Assembly (NCBI GenBank): GCA_023410055.1
Contig: JAEYQK010000097.1
Span: 1-9,960 of the forward strand
DNA length: 9,960 nucleotides
DNA from: Acidobacteriota bacterium
GTDB taxonomy: Bacteria; Acidobacteriota; Terriglobia; Terriglobales; Acidobacteriaceae
Direction: 5' to 3'
Shown here: one piece after another, positions 1 through 6,919 of the stretch
Numbering within the stretch: position 1 is the stretch's first letter
How the letters are laid out: each line of letters opens with the position of its first letter
The notes under the pieces: generated by a model
Told to the model about the DNA's origin: nothing
The model's database searches: none
The model's input: the letters and a program-made list of their open reading frames with translations, nothing else
Translations under genes and position numbers: made by a program

Positions 1-704
1 GCGCCGTAGTTGCTGGTCGTTACCTTGAATTCCTGGATGGCGTCCTGCGAAGGAGCAACCAGCATCAAGCCGCCGCTGCCACGGTCATAAGCTTCGCCAC
101 CGTCGATGATCCAGTTGTTGTGGTCAGAGCGCTGGCCGTTAAAGCTTACGGCACGGTTCTGGTACGAAGCTACCGGAACGTCAAAGTCGGGCATCTGCGA
201 TGCGGCGCCTGCTACCAGGGCCGTAAGTTGGGTCAGGTTGCGTCCGTTCGTTGCAAGTTGCGAAACCTGCGTGTCGGTAACCGTCGCGCTGATGTCGTTC
301 GTTTCCGACTGTACGGAGAGCGCATTCGCCTCAACCGTTACGCTTTCCTGGGCTCCGCCGACCTGAAGTTGCGCGTCGGCGCGGATCGTTTCGTTAACGG
401 TCAGCACGATGCCGGTCTTTTCGAAGTTCTTGAAGCCTTGTGCTTCAACTTTGATCTTGTAGGGACCGATAACAAGGTTCGGGGCGCTATAGCCACCGGT
501 GCTGTTCGTTTCCGCATTGCGGACAAACCCGTTGTCCGTGTTCGTAATTACGACTTTGGCGTTGGCAACAGCGGCACCCGTCTGATCGGTCACTGTTCCT
601 ACCAGAGTCGCACTACCTCCCTGAGCGAACGCTGCAATACTCAGCACAGCGACGCATAAAATGGCTAAGAGAGGCATGAGATAACGTTTTCTCATCTCTT
701 TCAA
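1..704 (-). CDS. TonB-dependent receptor with carboxypeptidase-regulatory-like N-terminal domain (partial, 3' end outside window)
   Basis: This is an outer-membrane, TonB-energised transporter of the Oar/SusC-like kind that is abundant in Acidobacteria and probably takes up oligosaccharides or other large substrates. The frame is open from the start to base 1, giving about 234 codons of a protein that in this family is usually about 1,000-1,200 residues. A signal peptide is visible: a basic start (KRY), a hydrophobic core (LLAILCVAVL) and a cleavage site after AFAQ. A carboxypeptidase-regulatory-like beta-sandwich follows at about residues 30-125, with motifs GTVTDQTGAAV, NTDNG and GPYKIKVEAQGF. 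The TonB plug begins next, with NGRNLTQL, NGQRSDHNNWIIDG and SQDAIQEFKV. I chose the TTG at 704 because AGGAGG lies 6 nt upstream; the in-frame ATG at 695 lies 15 nt from that site and is the alternative. The substrate cannot be read from this part. The family call is firm; the link to the neighbouring sugar genes is inference. Confidence 0.9.
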   Translation of the reverse strand, partial: MKEMRKRYLMPLLAILCVAVLSIAAFAQGGSATLVGTVTDQTGAAVANAKVVITNTDNGFVRNAETNSTGGYSAPNLVIGPYKIKVEAQGFKNFEKTGIVLTVNETIRADAQLQVGGAQESVTVEANALSVQSETNDISATVTDTQVSQLATNGRNLTQLTALVAGAASQMPDFDVPVASYQNRAVSFNGQRSDHNNWIIDGGEAYDRGSGGLMLVAPSQDAIQEFKVTTSNYG

Positions 705-710
705 GATCTC

Positions 711-716
711 CCTCCT
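711..716 (-). promoter_or_regulatory. Ribosome binding site deciding the receptor start
   Basis: On the minus strand AGGAGG is a full Shine-Dalgarno match. It lies 6 nt before TTG at 704 and 15 nt before ATG at 695. The spacing favours the rare TTG start, although both give a usable signal peptide. Confidence 0.6.
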
Positions 717-742
717 CAATGGTTGTCCATATAAGGATATGT

Positions 743-758
743 TTTACAGTGGTTTACA
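743..758 (-). repeat. Two direct TGTAAA motifs one helical turn apart, upstream of the receptor gene
   Basis: On the minus strand TGTAAA occurs at 758-753 and again at 748-743, exactly 10 bp apart, in the contexts CCTGTAAACC and ACTGTAAAAC. They lie about 40-55 bp before the receptor start. One may serve as a poor -35 element. Two motifs on the same face of the helix could instead be a binding site for an activator or repressor. No clear -10 could be fixed, so this is only a candidate. Confidence 0.35.
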
Positions 759-814
759 GGCATACACCTTGACCTGCATGAGTATTCGGGTGGCTGTGGT
801 TTAGCGAGTGCGGC

Positions 815-840
815 GGTAGTGCATTCATACCATGCCTACC
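815..840. repeat. Small imperfect inverted repeat
   Basis: GGTAG at 815-819 and GCAT at 821-824 pair with ATGC at 832-835 and CTACC at 836-840. This gives a 9-bp stem with one bulged T and a 7-nt loop. There is no T run on either side, so it is not a standard terminator. It may be an operator or an RNA structure in the receptor leader, or chance. Confidence 0.3.
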
Positions 841-946
841 AACCCTCCACCGGGTGCGTTGCGCTCGCCTACCAGGAAGTCACCGTGATCTAATCAATTT
901 ATACGAGTGGATGGAAGGGGTTTCACGGTGTGTACCACGTTAAAAC

Positions 947-1002
947 CTTGTAAACGTCGCCGTGTAACATGGCAGGGTGTCTGCTGTAACATTGCTTGTA
1001 AA
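947..1002. repeat. Cluster of four TGTAA motifs including two copies of TGTAACAT
   Basis: Within 56 bp the plus strand carries CTTGTAAA at 947-954, TGTAACAT at 963-970, TGTAACAT at 985-992 and CTTGTAAA at 995-1002. The two TGTAACAT copies are 22 bp apart, about two helical turns, and are flanked by the two CTTGTAAA copies. The order CTTGTAAA, TGTAACAT, TGTAACAT, CTTGTAAA looks designed. The core matches the TGTAAA pair nearer the receptor gene. It may be a multi-site operator; no protein can be named from the sequence. Confidence 0.4.
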
Positions 1003-1540
1003 TCAACAGCTTACGTTGGTCAAGGAGAGGCCCGTCCACACTCAAGCTCAGATGGAAGTTTTCTGGAGTTTCAGCGCCCCGAATAACAGTGAGACCATGT
1101 ATCTTTCGTCGGTAACCTGGTACTGAAACCATCGGTCATGTGCTTGTCGGGGTGGAGTGGTGCGATCACGTGCGCCTCACGGCCAAATACACTGTAGAGT
1201 TCGCCCCTTCAACGAACCTGAGTGTCAGAGCTAAAGGGTGCTCAGTTTTCGCGCAGCTCGTTGATTCTGAATGGGATACTTAGAATATGCCGTTGTCGGG
1301 AAATCGTCTCTACTTAGAGCAACCGGCAAACGTCCGCCCGCTGAGACTCGTTCTGATAGCTAGCCGGAGCAACAAGTTCCTTTGGTTCACGTAGAGGTAA
1401 GTTTTGCGGTAGACAGCCCCGAGCGCTGGCTAAGTGCCTTTCTTTGCAGCAGATCTGGCTGTAGGGGCCATCAATCGATATACTGGGCGCGATATCACTC
1501 CCACGCTATTGTCTCGACCAGCTAAGTTGTACGTCCTGCC

Positions 1541-3268
1541 TTACTTCGCGGGTTCAGTCACTGGGACGATACGATCCGCTGCCACATCGCGCAGTTGCTG
1601 CACAATGCCAGACGGCCAGCGGATTTCTATCAGAGTCGCCGCCGTATCCGGTCCTAATCCAAAATGCACGGGGCCAGCGCTTGCGGACGCATAGCCAATT
1701 GTGGTCGAGTACTGGTTGTACTGCGTGAGACTCTTACTTACGACCTTGATCTGCGCACCGATCCCGTCCCGGTTGCTCTTGGTACCCGTTAGCTTCAATT
1801 CCAGCCAGTGATTGGTTTCCCGGCTGTCATTGATCCAGATTTCCGCAGGCGCGCTAATTGCGCTGACCACCATATCCAGGCGACCGTCTCCATTCAGGTC
1901 TCCGACTGCCGAACCGCGATGGCGAGAGGGCGGAAACGCGGTCAACCCCGCCTCCTCCGTCAGCGCCGAGAATTTCATCCCCCCGAGGTTTCGAAACACC
2001 GTATTCGACTGCGAAATCGGCATACGATCCTCGCCTTCCAGCGACTGCACATGGCCCCGGGTCACAAAAATGTCCTTCCACCCGTCATTGTCGAAATCGG
2101 CAATCGTCGGAGAATAGCCGGCCATCGTCCAACTCAACTTTGCCATGCCGCTGCTCTGAGTGACGTCGGTGAACCCGCCGTGCTGATTGTTCCGATAGAT
2201 AGGAAAGGTCTCCTTATCCAGCGCCACGAGACAGATATCCGGATAGCCATCATTATCCAAGTCCCGAAAATCCGTTCCCATGCCGGAAATGAAGGTGCCA
2301 TCCTCACGTAGCGCCACGTTGGCATCGAACGCCACTTCGTCGAACTTGGAATTACCTTTGTTATGAAACAGGAAGTTGAGTTCCTTATCGTTAGCGACGA
2401 AGACGTCGATCTTACCGTCAAGATCGTAATCGGCCGCTGATCCGCCCATTCCCTTCCCAAGGTGGGCCTGCAGGCCGGACTCCGCAGAAATGTCTTTAAA
2501 AGTACCGTCGCCGTTATTTAGAAACAGCTGGTTCGGCGTAGCTTTGTAGAATCTGGGGTGACAGTAATCGCGGCGATTGTGATCCAGACAGGGAGGTTCG
2601 GTTTTTGCGTCCCATTTCAGATAGTTAATAACAAACAGATCAAGCAAACCGTCGTTATTGACGTCCAGCCAGATAGCACCCACTGACCAAAGCGGGCCAT
2701 ACTGCAAATCCGGTTTCGCCAAGCCTGCCTTCGAAGTTACGTCGGTAAAGGTACCGTTCCCGTTGTTGTGATAGAGCGTATTACGATAGATTCCCCCAAC
2801 AAAGATGTCCTCGTGCCCATCGTTGTCGTAGTCCCCAACGGCGACTCCGACGTCGTAGCCAGTGCCGGTAAGGCCCGCAGCCTCGGTCACGTCCGTAAAC
2901 TTGCCATTGCCGTCATTACGGAACAACCGATTCGAATACTTCGCCGAGGACTTCTTAAGGGTGTCTATGTCCGCCCCGTTCGCAAAGAAGATGTCGGGCT
3001 TCCCGTCGTTGTTGTAGTCGAACATGGCAAGCCCGCCCGCCATCGTCTCCGGAGCGTGGCGCTGTTCCGATTCTGAACTTTCCAGCCGGAAGCCAATCTC
3101 TTTGAATGTGAAATGAATGGGGCTGGTGACTGACGCGGCACCTGCTTGCGAGGCCACCCCTGTCTTCGACTCTGGCAATGGCGCTTGCGCTTGCAACCAT
3201 GCAGTCGCAAGGATCGCCGCGCATACTAGCTCGACCATCCGACTCCCGAGACCGCGGACCTGAACCAT
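1541..3268 (-). CDS. Secreted FG-GAP/VCBS repeat protein with C-terminal UnbV/ASPIC domain (CRTAC1-like)
   Basis: This exported protein is predicted to be a beta-propeller of the kind that binds calcium and often sugars or other surfaces; its true role is unknown. A hydrophobic signal segment lies near residues 12-28 (CAAILATAWL). Seven calcium-loop repeats follow, with cores DYNNDGKPD (84-92), DYDNDGHED (146-154), DVNNDGLLD (202-210), DYDLDGKID (280-288), DLDNDGYPD (336-344), DFDNDGWKD (391-399) and DLNGDGRLD (457-465). The last 75 residues form the UnbV/ASPIC domain, with NRDGIGAQIKV, HFGLG and WPSG. Start: AAAGGG lies 8 nt before ATG 3268 and overlaps the stop codon of the upstream gene, so the two are probably translationally coupled. 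ATG at 3238 (residue 11) is a possible alternative with GGGAG before it. The length of 575 residues is normal for the family. The fold call is firm; a role in carbohydrate sensing or binding is inferred from its operon partner. Confidence 0.9.
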   Translation of the reverse strand: MVQVRGLGSRMVELVCAAILATAWLQAQAPLPESKTGVASQAGAASVTSPIHFTFKEIGFRLESSESEQRHAPETMAGGLAMFDYNNDGKPDIFFANGADIDTLKKSSAKYSNRLFRNDGNGKFTDVTEAAGLTGTGYDVGVAVGDYDNDGHEDIFVGGIYRNTLYHNNGNGTFTDVTSKAGLAKPDLQYGPLWSVGAIWLDVNNDGLLDLFVINYLKWDAKTEPPCLDHNRRDYCHPRFYKATPNQLFLNNGDGTFKDISAESGLQAHLGKGMGGSAADYDLDGKIDVFVANDKELNFLFHNKGNSKFDEVAFDANVALREDGTFISGMGTDFRDLDNDGYPDICLVALDKETFPIYRNNQHGGFTDVTQSSGMAKLSWTMAGYSPTIADFDNDGWKDIFVTRGHVQSLEGEDRMPISQSNTVFRNLGGMKFSALTEEAGLTAFPPSRHRGSAVGDLNGDGRLDMVVSAISAPAEIWINDSRETNHWLELKLTGTKSNRDGIGAQIKVVSKSLTQYNQYSTTIGYASASAGPVHFGLGPDTAATLIEIRWPSGIVQQLRDVAADRIVPVTEPAK

Positions 3269-3280
3269 GAACGGTGCCCT

Positions 3281-4933
3281 TTACTTCCCCTCGTCGATCA
3301 CTTCTATGGCCCTGACCTCGGCGTAGTTCACCTTCGGCGAGAATGACAGCAGCAGCTTACCTTGACCGTTCGGATGCACGCCGTGGAACTCTCGGATGAC
3401 GGGCTGAAACGCCCCCGAGGCCGCCTTGAAGATATCGAAGTCCTGAAGCAGCATAACGCCATTGCAGGTGACATCGAAAACTCTGCAACCCGCACCTTGG
3501 CAATACGCGGACGGAACTAATGGACTGAAATACGATTCGAGGAAATGAAGCCTGACTGTGTAGCTACCGGGTGGAACAGGAATGGCGTAGGAGAAGTTCC
3601 CGTGCCGCTCGCCTATATAAAGCGCAGGAATCGTCGGTCCTGATTCCGGCTTCCGATAGAGCCAAAGCCGGCCATCAACATAGTATTTGTCCGCGCTCCA
3701 CTGAGTACCCTCTGCATCGACAAAGTCAGAGCGTTGGGCAACTATTCGAATCGGCTTCAGCTTTCCTGGCGTGCCTGGAATCAGTTCTATTGCACTGACA
3801 AAAGCCAGATTTTGAAGATTCGAAATAAACTCGAGATGGATTTTCCCGTCCGAAGCGGGACTTACGTTCTTGAACGCTCGGATGTCAACCGCAGATGAAC
3901 CAGAATCAGTGATCGGGTCGAAATTGACCAGTAGTGCCTGTCCGTTCAGATTGACCTGGAAATGGCGCAGGTTCTGAAATGCTGTTCTTTGATCATTGTC
4001 AGGCTGTCGCAACGGGTCAGCGAAATAAAGTCTTAGTTCGTAAACCCCGGGCTTTACTGGAATATCGTAACGGAACCCGCGCGATTCAGGCCCCATGGTA
4101 TCGCTCGGCGCTGACTCGCGAATTGCGCTGAATAGGTCCCGATCAACCACAGGCGGGAAAATGTGTCGGGGACCAGCCTTGACCACGCCCCCATCGTAAT
4201 AGCGATCCGCTTCCCAGGTTCTGCCCCGCGCATCAACGTAGGGTTCCTTCCGGCCAACAGCGATCCGGATTCCGCCATCATCAACAGCGACCGTGATCGC
4301 TTGATTCGCTGACGGCGCCTCGCCCCCGTACTGCTCAGTTTGCGGCAATGAACCCGATTGAAGATCCGGGGAGGGGGGGCCAGTCCTTCGCCAAAGCAAT
4401 AAATACCCAAGCAACACCGCTACGACGCCAAACAACACCGCCGAAAAAATAGCTATCTGTCGTGTGCGAGGCTTCTTCTGCTCGACCGGTATGAACTCAG
4501 TGGGCGCTGCCGTTGCCGGTGCTGCGGCCGGCACTGTTGCTCGCTCCGAGCGAGGCTCAAAAACGGGCAGATAGCGGCCTTTCGGAATATCGATAATGAC
4601 CGGCTCATCTTTGCCTTCATTAGCAAAATGATGCTCCAGCTTCAACCGCAGCGAACGAGCCGCAGTCCTGACAACATTGTCTTCATTCGGGTTGTAGCCA
4701 GGAGACCGATCGTAAACGTGGATTCCGATCTGCTGCTCGGTTGCCTCTTCCGGCTTATTCTCCAGAGCGCAGCGGCAAACATGAAGAAAGAACGCCCTCA
4801 GACGAGGTGACTTCTCAAAAGTGCCACTCGAGGCCACACGGCGCACGAGTTCCTCTCGCTGCCGGGCAACGACAGACTCCTCCCTCGGAGACGTAACTGG
4901 CGATTCTCCCAAGCTCATTAGGGGTACTAACAT
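3281..4933 (-). CDS. Transmembrane winged-helix regulator with tandem periplasmic malectin domains
   Basis: Three parts are visible, numbered from ATG 4933. Residues about 20-130 form a cytoplasmic domain ending in a region like the recognition helix and wing of OmpR/ToxR winged helices (VRTAARSLRLKLEHHF, then IDIPKGRYLPVF). This domain is common in Acidobacteria, often fused to other modules. One transmembrane helix follows at about 158-183 (AIFSAVLFGVVAVLLGYLLL), with more positive charge on its N side, so the C-terminus should face the periplasm. Two malectin domains follow, at about 220-387 (YVDARGRTWEADRYYDGG; RYDIPVKPGVYELRLYFADP) and 395-547 (FVDAEGTQWSADKYY; SYAIPVPPGSYTVRLHF). Malectin folds bind carbohydrates. 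The second domain has three Cys, two as CQGAGC. I infer a one-component sensor that binds a sugar outside and DNA inside, like CadC or ToxR. TTG 4942 and ATG 4918 are other possible starts; no start has a good Shine-Dalgarno site. The gene is first in an operon with the FG-GAP gene. Confidence 0.82.
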   Translation of the reverse strand: MLVPLMSLGESPVTSPREESVVARQREELVRRVASSGTFEKSPRLRAFFLHVCRCALENKPEEATEQQIGIHVYDRSPGYNPNEDNVVRTAARSLRLKLEHHFANEGKDEPVIIDIPKGRYLPVFEPRSERATVPAAAPATAAPTEFIPVEQKKPRTRQIAIFSAVLFGVVAVLLGYLLLWRRTGPPSPDLQSGSLPQTEQYGGEAPSANQAITVAVDDGGIRIAVGRKEPYVDARGRTWEADRYYDGGVVKAGPRHIFPPVVDRDLFSAIRESAPSDTMGPESRGFRYDIPVKPGVYELRLYFADPLRQPDNDQRTAFQNLRHFQVNLNGQALLVNFDPITDSGSSAVDIRAFKNVSPASDGKIHLEFISNLQNLAFVSAIELIPGTPGKLKPIRIVAQRSDFVDAEGTQWSADKYYVDGRLWLYRKPESGPTIPALYIGERHGNFSYAIPVPPGSYTVRLHFLESYFSPLVPSAYCQGAGCRVFDVTCNGVMLLQDFDIFKAASGAFQPVIREFHGVHPNGQGKLLLSFSPKVNYAEVRAIEVIDEGK

Positions 4934-4972
4934 ATCACACAATCTTGCGCGTGTGACTCTGCTCCTATCGCT

Positions 4973-5000
4973 ATTATCGGGCCCGGTTCCCGCCAGTCAA
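4973..5000 (-). promoter_or_regulatory. Predicted sigma-70-type promoter of the malectin-regulator operon
   Basis: On the minus strand, TTGACT (5000-4995) and GATAAT (4978-4973) are separated by 16 nt. Each matches the housekeeping consensus at five of six bases. Transcription would start near 4966, giving a short leader of about 25-35 nt before the candidate start codons. The AGGAG in that leader is too far (19 nt or more) from any in-frame start to be its ribosome site. Confidence 0.6.
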
Positions 5001-5012
5001 CTGCAGACTGGC
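4992..5012. promoter_or_regulatory. Perfect inverted repeat overlapping the -35 box (candidate operator)
   Basis: GCCAGTC at 4992-4998 and GACTGGC at 5006-5012 are exact inverted copies around a 7-nt centre (AACTGCA). The predicted -35 hexamer (4995-5000) sits inside the left arm, so a dimer bound here would block or contact RNA polymerase directly. The layout suggests control by a dimeric factor, possibly the product of the gene it precedes. The regulator is not proven. Confidence 0.5.
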
Positions 5013-5057
5013 AACATCTACTACATGGCCTTAACGCCCCGTCAGGACAGGTCGTTC

Positions 5058-5095
5058 GGCCTGCACTCAAGCCACTCTACACTTGAGCGCAGGCC
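5058..5095 (-). terminator. Strong hairpin just after the arabinofuranosidase gene, probable terminator
   Basis: The arms at 5058-5071 and 5082-5095 pair at 13 of 14 positions around a 10-nt loop, with the one mismatch forming a G-T type pair in RNA. The hairpin starts 7 nt after the stop codon of the arabinofuranosidase gene. No U tract follows on the minus strand, so it is not a textbook rho-independent terminator. It may still end transcription or protect the 3' end. It separates this gene from the next promoter on the same strand. Confidence 0.6.
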
Positions 5096-5102
5096 TTAAT
5101 CG

Positions 5103-6692
5103 CTACTCAACCGAGACTACTGTGACCGACTTGGGCTCCAGCTTCAGAGGCAACTTGCCGCCAACCGCCTTCACCGAGATCGCCTTCGGGGAAACTGTGT
5201 TCGGCGCATCGAAGGTGTTGATGCTATCCACTTTCGGAGCAGTCAGCGTTTCTCCGGTGGCCGACTTGGCTGCCAGCCCAGTTATGTTCGCCTCGATCTC
5301 CACTGCTTGGTTCGGATCGATGTTCGTGATCGCCAGCCACAGCTTTCCAGACTTATCCTTGGCCGCGATTGCATCAACACGTGGCAGCGTCACGTCCCCG
5401 AACTTATACGTGCCAGCGTCAAAGCTGACAGGCACAAACGTCGCATCCTGGAACGGCACATACATCTTGAACACGTGATACGTCGGGGTCAGGACCATCT
5501 TCTCTTTGTCCGTCAGGATCATCGCCTGCAGCACATTGATCATCTGCGCGATATTGCTCATGCGCACGCGATCGGCATGGCGGGCAAAAATGTTTATGTT
5601 GAGCGCTGCGATGAGGGCATCGCGCTGGCTGTTCTGCTGGACCAGGAATCCCGGATTGCTACCCGGCAGAGGCGCATACCAGCTACCCCATTCATCGACC
5701 ACCAGTGCGACCTTCTTCTGCGGATCGTACTTGTCCATGATCGCCGAATGCTTGGCGACCAGCTCATCCATTCCCAGCGTGTTCTTCAGAACTTCGGCGT
5801 ACTCCTTCTCCCCGAACCCGATCGAGGGATACTTCTTGTCCCAATTGACCGTATAGGAGTGCAGGGAGAGGCCGTTCATGTCCCAGCTCCAGGTGTGCTT
5901 CTGATACGCTTTCATCACCGTCTCAGTCCAGTCAATGAAACGCTCATCGCCACCGCCCGGACCAACGGCGATCTTCAGCATCTGATCCTTATCTTGCTGG
6001 GCCGTGTTGTAGTTCCGCACGAACCGGCTATAGATCTTCATCTGGCTCGTGTAATACTCCGGCGTCATATTGCCGCCGCAATCCCAGCTCTCGTTTCCCA
6101 TGCCGAGATAGGCAATCTTATAAGGAGCAGGATGGCCGTTCGCAGCGCGCTCTTTTCCCAGAGTCGTCGACGGATCAGCCGTCAGATACTCTAGCCACTC
6201 AGCCGCTTCCTGCGGCGTACCCGACCCCATATTGACCGACAGATAGGCTTCGGAACCGATCTGGTCGATGAAATCCATGAACTCGTGCGATCCGAACGTG
6301 TTTGGCTCGGCTACGCCACCCCAGTCGGGATTGAGTGTCACAGCTCGCTTCGGCCCGATACCACTGCGCCAGTGATAATAGTCGGCAAAACAACCGCCCG
6401 GCCAGCGCACATTAGGCACCTTCAACGCCTTAAGCGCACCAACGACGTCGTTCCGGATACCGCGCGTGTTCGGAATCTTGGAATCAGGTCCAACCCAGAT
6501 GCCCTCGTAAATGCCGGATCCGAGGTGTTCTGCAAACTGACCAAAAAGGTTGCGGTCGATCTTGGCGCCGGATTTTGACGCATCGACCGTAATTTGAGTC
6601 TTTTCCGCTGCCATCGCGGGAACGGCCGTAACCATCCCCGTCAACAACAACCCAACCATGAGCGCACGCGATATACGACGCATAAAGTCCAT
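5103..6692 (-). CDS. Exported alpha-L-arabinofuranosidase, glycoside hydrolase family 51
   Basis: The enzyme removes terminal alpha-L-arabinofuranosyl residues from arabinan, arabinoxylan or arabinogalactan, releasing L-arabinose with retention of configuration. The 529-residue protein begins with a clear signal peptide (MRRISRALMVGLLLTGM, cleavage after AMA, near residue 28), so it acts in the periplasm or outside the cell, whereas many bacterial GH51 enzymes are cytoplasmic. The TIM barrel has family landmarks: NLFGQFAEHLG (48-58), NVRWPGGCFADYYHWRSGIG (94-113), the acid/base Glu201 in GMGNESW, HSYT at 278-281 and the nucleophile Glu334 in VDEWG. A C-terminal beta domain follows from about residue 400. 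Start: ATG 6692 has GGAG 8 nt upstream. It is apparently transcribed alone, with a hairpin after its stop. Members of GH51 also include some endoglucanases, but the motifs here fit the arabinofuranosidase branch. Confidence 0.93.
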   Translation of the reverse strand: MDFMRRISRALMVGLLLTGMVTAVPAMAAEKTQITVDASKSGAKIDRNLFGQFAEHLGSGIYEGIWVGPDSKIPNTRGIRNDVVGALKALKVPNVRWPGGCFADYYHWRSGIGPKRAVTLNPDWGGVAEPNTFGSHEFMDFIDQIGSEAYLSVNMGSGTPQEAAEWLEYLTADPSTTLGKERAANGHPAPYKIAYLGMGNESWDCGGNMTPEYYTSQMKIYSRFVRNYNTAQQDKDQMLKIAVGPGGGDERFIDWTETVMKAYQKHTWSWDMNGLSLHSYTVNWDKKYPSIGFGEKEYAEVLKNTLGMDELVAKHSAIMDKYDPQKKVALVVDEWGSWYAPLPGSNPGFLVQQNSQRDALIAALNINIFARHADRVRMSNIAQMINVLQAMILTDKEKMVLTPTYHVFKMYVPFQDATFVPVSFDAGTYKFGDVTLPRVDAIAAKDKSGKLWLAITNIDPNQAVEIEANITGLAAKSATGETLTAPKVDSINTFDAPNTVSPKAISVKAVGGKLPLKLEPKSVTVVSVE

Positions 6693-6804
6693 CTCTCAAT
6701 CTCCAGAAAATCTGCCAGCAGCAGAAGTGAATCAGTTTCGACAGTCTATTTACACACAACGAGCTAAGCCCGCACACACTGACTGCGTTTGTTTGAATGC
6801 ACCC

Positions 6805-6815
6805 GCTAGCCTAGC
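6805..6815. repeat. Short palindrome in the divergent control region
   Basis: GCTAG and CTAGC flank a single central C, giving an 11-bp palindrome about 115 bp upstream of the arabinofuranosidase start. It could be an operator for that gene but is short enough to be chance. Confidence 0.25.
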
Positions 6816-6886
6816 AAATTTCCCTCGAGCAAACGATATCTTTGTTGCTACCAGATGAACAAAAATGAAGATGGCCCAACTTTGGC

Positions 6887-6915
6887 TTGACACACAACAC
6901 TTAGCTACATACTGT
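6887..6915 (+). promoter_or_regulatory. Candidate promoter of the sugar oxidoreductase/transport operon
   Basis: A perfect TTGACA lies at 6887-6892. The -10 is less certain: CATACT at 6908-6913 gives a 15-nt spacer with four of six matches, and TACTGT at 6910-6915 gives 17 nt with three. Either choice puts the transcription start around 6920, inside the following palindrome, with a leader of about 30 nt. Confidence 0.5.
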
Positions 6916-6919
6916 GTGG

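Larger units (their letters stand above)
705..1540. other. Long intergenic region without a convincing gene
   Basis: This stretch of about 835 bp separates the 3' end of the FG-GAP gene from the 5' end of the receptor gene, both on the minus strand. The only sizeable open frame away from gene overlaps, 69 codons at 923-1132 on the minus strand, resembles no family I know and has no Shine-Dalgarno site. The region probably holds the receptor promoter and a long leader. I saw no tRNA, no transposase remnant and no strong U-tract terminator. What stands out is a set of TGTAA/TTACA repeats and a weak hairpin, listed separately. Confidence 0.6.

Noticed and set aside
120..659. Open frame of 179 codons on the plus strand
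   Set aside because: It is antisense to the receptor gene, which has a signal peptide, regulatory-like domain and plug motifs in its own frame.
923..1132. Possible 69-codon gene on the minus strand in the long intergenic region
   Set aside because: It has no Shine-Dalgarno site before ATG 1132, no known motif, and overlaps the TGTAA repeat cluster. A small unknown protein cannot be excluded.
1277..1318. Direct repeat TACTTAGA at 1277-1284 and 1311-1318
   Set aside because: Eight bases repeated once in over 800 bp of intergenic DNA is not far from chance, and no gene or palindrome relates to it.
1808..2311. Open frame of 167 codons on the plus strand
   Set aside because: It is antisense to the repeat region of the FG-GAP gene. 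The repeated DxDxDG codons on the other strand keep this frame open by composition.
3281..4933. Reading the winged-helix/malectin protein as a cell-wall hydrolase or glycosidase
   Set aside because: No catalytic domain is present between the transmembrane helix and the C-terminus. The two modules align with each other as carbohydrate-binding malectin folds (YVDARG/FVDAEG; YYDGG/YYVDG).
5307..6194. Open frame of 295 codons on the plus strand
   Set aside because: It lies wholly opposite the GH51 gene, whose active-site motifs are clear. The translation is rich in Arg, His and Ile with no recognisable domain, as expected of an antisense shadow in GC-rich DNA.
6749..6898. Near-identical 12-mers TTTACACACAAC (6749-6760) and TTGACACACAAC (6887-6898) in the divergent region
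   Set aside because: Only one base differs, but the sequence is low in complexity (CA-rich) and both copies point the same way although the genes diverge. A shared control site is possible but weakly supported.
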